This document shows positions 32,985 to 36,017 of a stretch of DNA of 36,017 nt, one piece after another. Location: assembly GCA_965371805.1 (NCBI GenBank), contig CBDUZW010000056.1:1-36017 (forward strand), written 5' to 3'. Made by a program: the position numbers and the translations under genes. Below the pieces are notes generated by a model that was not told the origin of the DNA, did no database searches, and was given only the letters and a program-made list of their open reading frames with translations. The stretch is from JAOZTV01 sp965371805. Its GTDB lineage: Bacteria; Acidobacteriota; Aminicenantia; UBA2199. How positions within the stretch are numbered: the stretch's first letter is position 1; each line of letters opens with the position of its first letter.

Positions 32985-34322
32985 TTATCCAGTTTCCTGA
33001 CTAAGTTTTTTCCATATGGGTACTATCATAATAAATGTTAAAATTGCAGCCAATGAATCTGCAATTAGAAAAGAGTTCCATATTCCTGCTAATTTGAAAA
33101 ATTTTGGTAAAATCAGGACTAGTGGAATTAAAAATAAAACCTGCCTTGACAGTGAAAGTATAAAAGACGGAAGTATTTTTCCTAAAGCCTGGAATACAGC
33201 AGATCCAATGATCTGAAATCCAACTAACGGCATTGCAAGAACAGCAACTCTTAATGCATCTACACCAATTTCAATGACCTCTTTATTATTTGTAAACAAT
33301 GTCATGAGCTGCCTTGCAAAGAAAAATAGAATTATGACTCCAATAGTACCCGCTATCATTGCCCAAATAATTGCAATTTTCATAGATTCTTTTACTTTAT
33401 TATATTTTTTTGCCCCAAAATTGTACCCTACGATGGGTTGAATGCCCTGAGCAATTCCTACCATTGGGGTCATAGTGAGCATACTCAAACGGAATAGAAT
33501 ACCAAAGGCAGATATTGCAAAATCTCCTCCATAAGTAGCAAGAGTCTGGTTCATTACTGCAACCAGGATACCACCTGATGCCTGGCGTGCAAATATACCA
33601 GCTCCAATGCCAAATAACTCTTTTAGAATAGATAGATTGGGCTTAAGATATTTTAATTTTAGATATAGATTACTTTTTTTTGATAAAAAATAATAAAACA
33701 GAAATGATGCAGTAATAATATGTGCTGTAAATGTTGCCCAGGCAGCTCCTTTAATACCCATTTTTAAACCAAAGATAAATATTGCATCTAAAACTATATT
33801 TGTTGTTCCACCAATGATCATTATAAGCATAGCAACTTTTGCGTGGCCATCTGCACGAATTAGATTGTTCAAAGCCACTGAAATTCCTACCAGAAAGGTA
33901 CCTAATATGATGATTTCCATATAAGCTTTTGCATAAGGAAGGATTGTTTCCGTTGCTCCAAATATGAAGAGAAGGTCATCAATAAAAATCGAGCCAAAGA
34001 TTGTAATTGGAATTGAAAGGCATAATATTGCAAATATAACATTACCTAATGTCATATTTGCTTTTTCTATGTTATTACTGCCCAGACTTCGCGAGACCAG
34101 TGAGCCTCCTCCAATGCCAATCATTTGACCAATTGCCATAATGATCATTTGGATCGGAAAAACAATAGTGATTCCTGCAATGCCTAGTGAACCAACACCC
34201 TTCCCAATAAAAATTGTGTCAACAATATTATATAATGCCATAAAGACCATTCCTATCATTGCTGGCAATGACATTTTTAATAAAATTTTTGGAATATTAT
34301 TTGTATCTAAGACATGTTTCAT
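32985..34322 (-). CDS. MATE-family multidrug/metabolite exporter
   Basis: A 445-residue protein with twelve predicted membrane helices in two halves, typical of MATE exporters that expel cationic drugs or metabolites in exchange for Na+ or H+. The start LPAMIGMVFMALYNIVDTIFIGKGVG is the family signature, and the second half repeats it in weaker form (FGIGAGIFARQASGGILVAVMNQTLATYGG, then GIAQGIQPIVGYNFGAKKYNKV). Complete at both ends. There is no SD, but a near-consensus promoter places the transcript start at the ATG (34329-34356). It lies next to the imported cassette but on the opposite strand, so a link is only possible. Confidence 0.85.
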   Translation of the reverse strand: MKHVLDTNNIPKILLKMSLPAMIGMVFMALYNIVDTIFIGKGVGSLGIAGITIVFPIQMIIMAIGQMIGIGGGSLVSRSLGSNNIEKANMTLGNVIFAILCLSIPITIFGSIFIDDLLFIFGATETILPYAKAYMEIIILGTFLVGISVALNNLIRADGHAKVAMLIMIIGGTTNIVLDAIFIFGLKMGIKGAAWATFTAHIITASFLFYYFLSKKSNLYLKLKYLKPNLSILKELFGIGAGIFARQASGGILVAVMNQTLATYGGDFAISAFGILFRLSMLTMTPMVGIAQGIQPIVGYNFGAKKYNKVKESMKIAIIWAMIAGTIGVIILFFFARQLMTLFTNNKEVIEIGVDALRVAVLAMPLVGFQIIGSAVFQALGKILPSFILSLSRQVLFLIPLVLILPKFFKLAGIWNSFLIADSLAAILTFIMIVPIWKKLSQETG

Positions 34323-34769
34323 TTGTGAATTATAATGATTTATATGGTATTGTCAAGAAATTAGTGAAAATTGAGATTTTTTACTAAATGGATTCTATTA
34401 AACATTTAGGGTAAATTCCCCATGGGCTTTTTAGTTGATTTTAATAGGAAAGAATCTTTTTTAATTTTAAGGATATAACATAGCTTTTTATGTTTTTTTC
34501 TCATATGAAGAGTTCTCTTAAGTCATTTTCAAATGAATTTAAAATATTATCTATTCAAAAAGAAGTCTTTATTGAAAAAGGTAAACTAAAAAAGTTTGAT
34601 ATATTATTAGAGAGAAAATAGTTTAAGCAAAATTTTTGTTTGGCCGAATACCTTATATGAATGAGCAATTATCTGTAAATACTGAGCGTATAAAAATAGT
34701 TATACGAGCAGCGTTGTTTTTTTCAGTTTTACTATGGGACCCCAAATAGGATAAAAAAAATATTATAAA
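34323..34769. other. Intergenic region with a doubtful 43-residue reading frame
   Basis: Apart from the MATE promoter, this 447-base stretch holds AACATTTAGGGTAAATTCCC (about 34402-34421), sharing ten bases (ACATTTAGGG) with the nearby MITE-like arms. It also holds a short frame 34490-34621 (plus strand, 43 residues, MFFSHMKSSLKSFSNEFK...LLERK) with a weak SD and no recognised family, possibly a gene remnant. CGTATA-N8-TATACG (34687-34706) is an inverted repeat of operator type ahead of the DAHP synthase gene. Nothing else is apparent. Confidence 0.4.
34329..34356 (-). promoter_or_regulatory. Near-consensus sigma-70 promoter of the MATE gene, possibly leaderless
   Basis: On the minus strand TTGACA (34351-34356), 16 bases, TATAAT (34329-34334), then six bases to the ATG at 34322, with no SD. 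Confidence 0.6.
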
Positions 34770-35855
34770 ATGGAAATCAAATTATCAATAAAAAAAATAA
34801 ATGATTGGGGAATCGGAACCTACAAAAAACCAGTTATTATAGCAGGACCATGCAGTGCAGAAACAGAAGAACAGGTTTTGGAAACAGCACAAAAACTAAA
34901 AAGTCAAGGCCAAAATATATTCCGAGCAGGAATTTGGAAACCTCGCACCCACCCTAATTCATTTGAGGGTGTTGGAAATATTGGACTTGAATGGCTAAAA
35001 ACAGTTAAAAAAGAAACAGGAATGCTTGTCTTAACTGAAGTCGCTAATATAAAACACGTATACGATGCATTGAGAACAGGAATAGATATGCTATGGATTG
35101 GTGCGCGTACAACTGCAAATCCTTTTGCTGTTCAAGAAATAGCTGATGCTTTAAAAGGATTAGATATTCCTATATTAGTGAAAAATCCTGTAAATCCAGA
35201 TGTGGAGTTATGGATTGGGGCTATTGAACGATTAAATAAAGTAGGATTGACGAAAATTGGAGCCATACATAGAGGCTTTTCAAGTTACGAAAAGAGTATT
35301 TATAGGAATATTCCTCAATGGCAAATTCCGATTGAACTAAAAAGAAGAATTCCAAAAATTCCAGTTTTTTGTGATCCAAGTCATATAGCTGGAAATAGAT
35401 ATTTACTTCAATGTTTATCGCAAAAAGCCCTTGATCTCAATTTTGAAGGTTTAATGATTGAATCGCATACTGATCCTGATAACGCATGGAGTGACGCAAA
35501 ACAGCAAATCACACCAGAAGAATTAAGAAACTTAATAGATAAGCTTATTATTCGTGATGTTAAACCAAACGGTATTTCATTAGATACTCTTGAGATTCTT
35601 CGTTATAAAATAGATCATTGCGATAATGACTTAATACGAATTCTAAAAGAAAGAATGGCAATTGTTAATTTAATTGGGCAATACAAAAAGGAAAACAACA
35701 TGACTATTCTTCAACCAAATAGATGGGATGAGGTTCTCTCAGTTTGCATTGATAAAGGAAAAGAACATGATTTAAAATCTGATTTTATTGCTAAACTGTT
35801 CAAAATCATTCATCAAGAATCAATTAATAAACAAACAGTAATTATGAATGAATGA
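34770..35855 (+). CDS. Bifunctional DAHP synthase/chorismate mutase
   Basis: 361 residues. Residues 1 to about 265 are a KDO8P-synthase-like (type I-beta) 3-deoxy-7-phosphoheptulonate synthase, which condenses phosphoenolpyruvate and erythrose 4-phosphate as the first shikimate-pathway step. Landmarks: VIIAGPCSAETEEQV, FRAGIWKPRTHPNSFEGVG, WIGARTTANPFAVQEIA, LVKNPVNPDVELWIGA, GAIHRGFSSYEKS, IPVFCDPSHIAGNR and MIESHTDPDNAWSDA. Residues about 275-355 are an AroQ-type chorismate mutase (LEILRYKIDHCDNDLIRILKERMAIVNLIGQYKKEN), leading to prephenate. From memory this fusion and wording are typical of Bacteroidota. The SD is weak and distant. No other aromatic-pathway gene is in the window. Confidence 0.9.
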   Translation: MEIKLSIKKINDWGIGTYKKPVIIAGPCSAETEEQVLETAQKLKSQGQNIFRAGIWKPRTHPNSFEGVGNIGLEWLKTVKKETGMLVLTEVANIKHVYDALRTGIDMLWIGARTTANPFAVQEIADALKGLDIPILVKNPVNPDVELWIGAIERLNKVGLTKIGAIHRGFSSYEKSIYRNIPQWQIPIELKRRIPKIPVFCDPSHIAGNRYLLQCLSQKALDLNFEGLMIESHTDPDNAWSDAKQQITPEELRNLIDKLIIRDVKPNGISLDTLEILRYKIDHCDNDLIRILKERMAIVNLIGQYKKENNMTILQPNRWDEVLSVCIDKGKEHDLKSDFIAKLFKIIHQESINKQTVIMNE

Positions 35856-35969
35856 ATAATTATTTATTGTCTAGGCAAAGAATGGGTAGTGTAAAATAGT
35901 CTGTGTAATTTTTTTTAAATATACTAAAATATTTAAGAAGGTTTAATGTGGGCTTAGACAAAAAACTGG

Positions 35970-36017
35970 TGAGTCGACCAGGGATTTTCACCCCAGCCTC
36001 TCTTAGAACGGTACGTG
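35970..36017 (-). ncRNA. Probable 3' end of a group II intron (domains V-VI), cut by the window edge
   Basis: On the minus strand the edge reads CACGTACCGTTCTAAGAGAG, then GCTGGGGTGAAAATCCCTGG and TCGACTC. The first part resembles the 3' strand of domain V of bacterial group II introns (consensus CACGTACGGTTC), and the rest resembles domain VI with a hairpin around TGAAAA. One base differs from the usual domain V strand and the pairing partner lies outside the window. Just left, GGGTAGTGTAAAATAGTCTG (35885-35904) looks like the end of an IS256-type element, so the intron may sit in or near an insertion sequence. 35856-35969 contains no gene. Confidence 0.45.

Noticed and set aside
1..36017. 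tRNA genes, rRNA genes, CRISPR arrays.
   Set aside because: No T-loop-like GGTTCGAATCC pattern, rRNA segment or regularly spaced direct repeats were seen on either strand.

Overview
The window is AT-rich (clearly below 40% G+C by eye) and comes from a Gram-negative bacterium of unresolved phylum. Two small proteins end in the aromatic residue typical of outer-membrane beta-barrels, and there are several lipoprotein signals. Most genes have strong Shine-Dalgarno (SD) sequences (for example at 17627, 18359 and 21037-22212), and several have TTGACA/TATAAT-like promoters. Both argue against ordinary Bacteroidota, although some genes on the right look Bacteroidota-like. Six-bladed beta-propeller proteins, YwqK/MORN-type proteins, transmembrane AraC regulators, an S37 peptidase and a glutaryl-CoA-dehydrogenase-like enzyme recall deep-branching lineages such as Aminicenantes/Acidobacteriota. 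That is an impression, not a demonstration.

Left part (1-13.7 kb). This holds a broken IS110 transposase, two outer-membrane barrel proteins plus a decayed copy of one of them, and a lysozyme with a partner secreted protein. A secreted S37 peptidase, an NTF2-like protein and a Tim44/zinc-ribbon/TerB membrane operon follow. Two membrane AraC regulators (2294-3394 and 4887-7625) each read as one continuous gene interrupted by a single in-frame stop codon.

Middle (13.7-22.2 kb). A nitrilase-fold enzyme is followed by two regulatory sets. First, a sigma-54 activator lies just upstream of a textbook -24/-12 promoter that drives a secreted MORN-repeat protein. Second, three genes (a YwqK lipoprotein and two paralogous beta-propellers) each carry the same ECF-type promoter, AAC-17-CGTC, preceded by a dispersed repeat related to TTTTTGGTGCCAGGCCAG. 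A glutaryl-CoA-dehydrogenase-like gene ends this part.

GHKL/transglutaminase operon (22.4-26.7 kb). Two overlapping genes encode a membrane protein that joins a complete GHKL ATPase to a transglutaminase domain, and a second GHKL-like protein that has lost key ATP-site residues. I recognise no described system with this make-up. It is the best candidate here for something new.

Inserted block (27-32.9 kb). Fragments of an iron-dependent alcohol dehydrogenase and of a tyrosine recombinase mark the left edge. Then come six tightly packed co-directional genes: an ANT(6)-like nucleotidyltransferase, a membrane left-handed beta-helix acyltransferase, two U32-type TIM-barrel proteins (one with an apparent Fe-S cysteine set), a 78-aa protein and a HAD phosphatase. 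It looks like a horizontally acquired biosynthetic or modification cassette. A MITE-like inverted-repeat element follows. The window closes with a MATE exporter, a bifunctional DAHP synthase/chorismate mutase and what is probably the tail of a group II intron.
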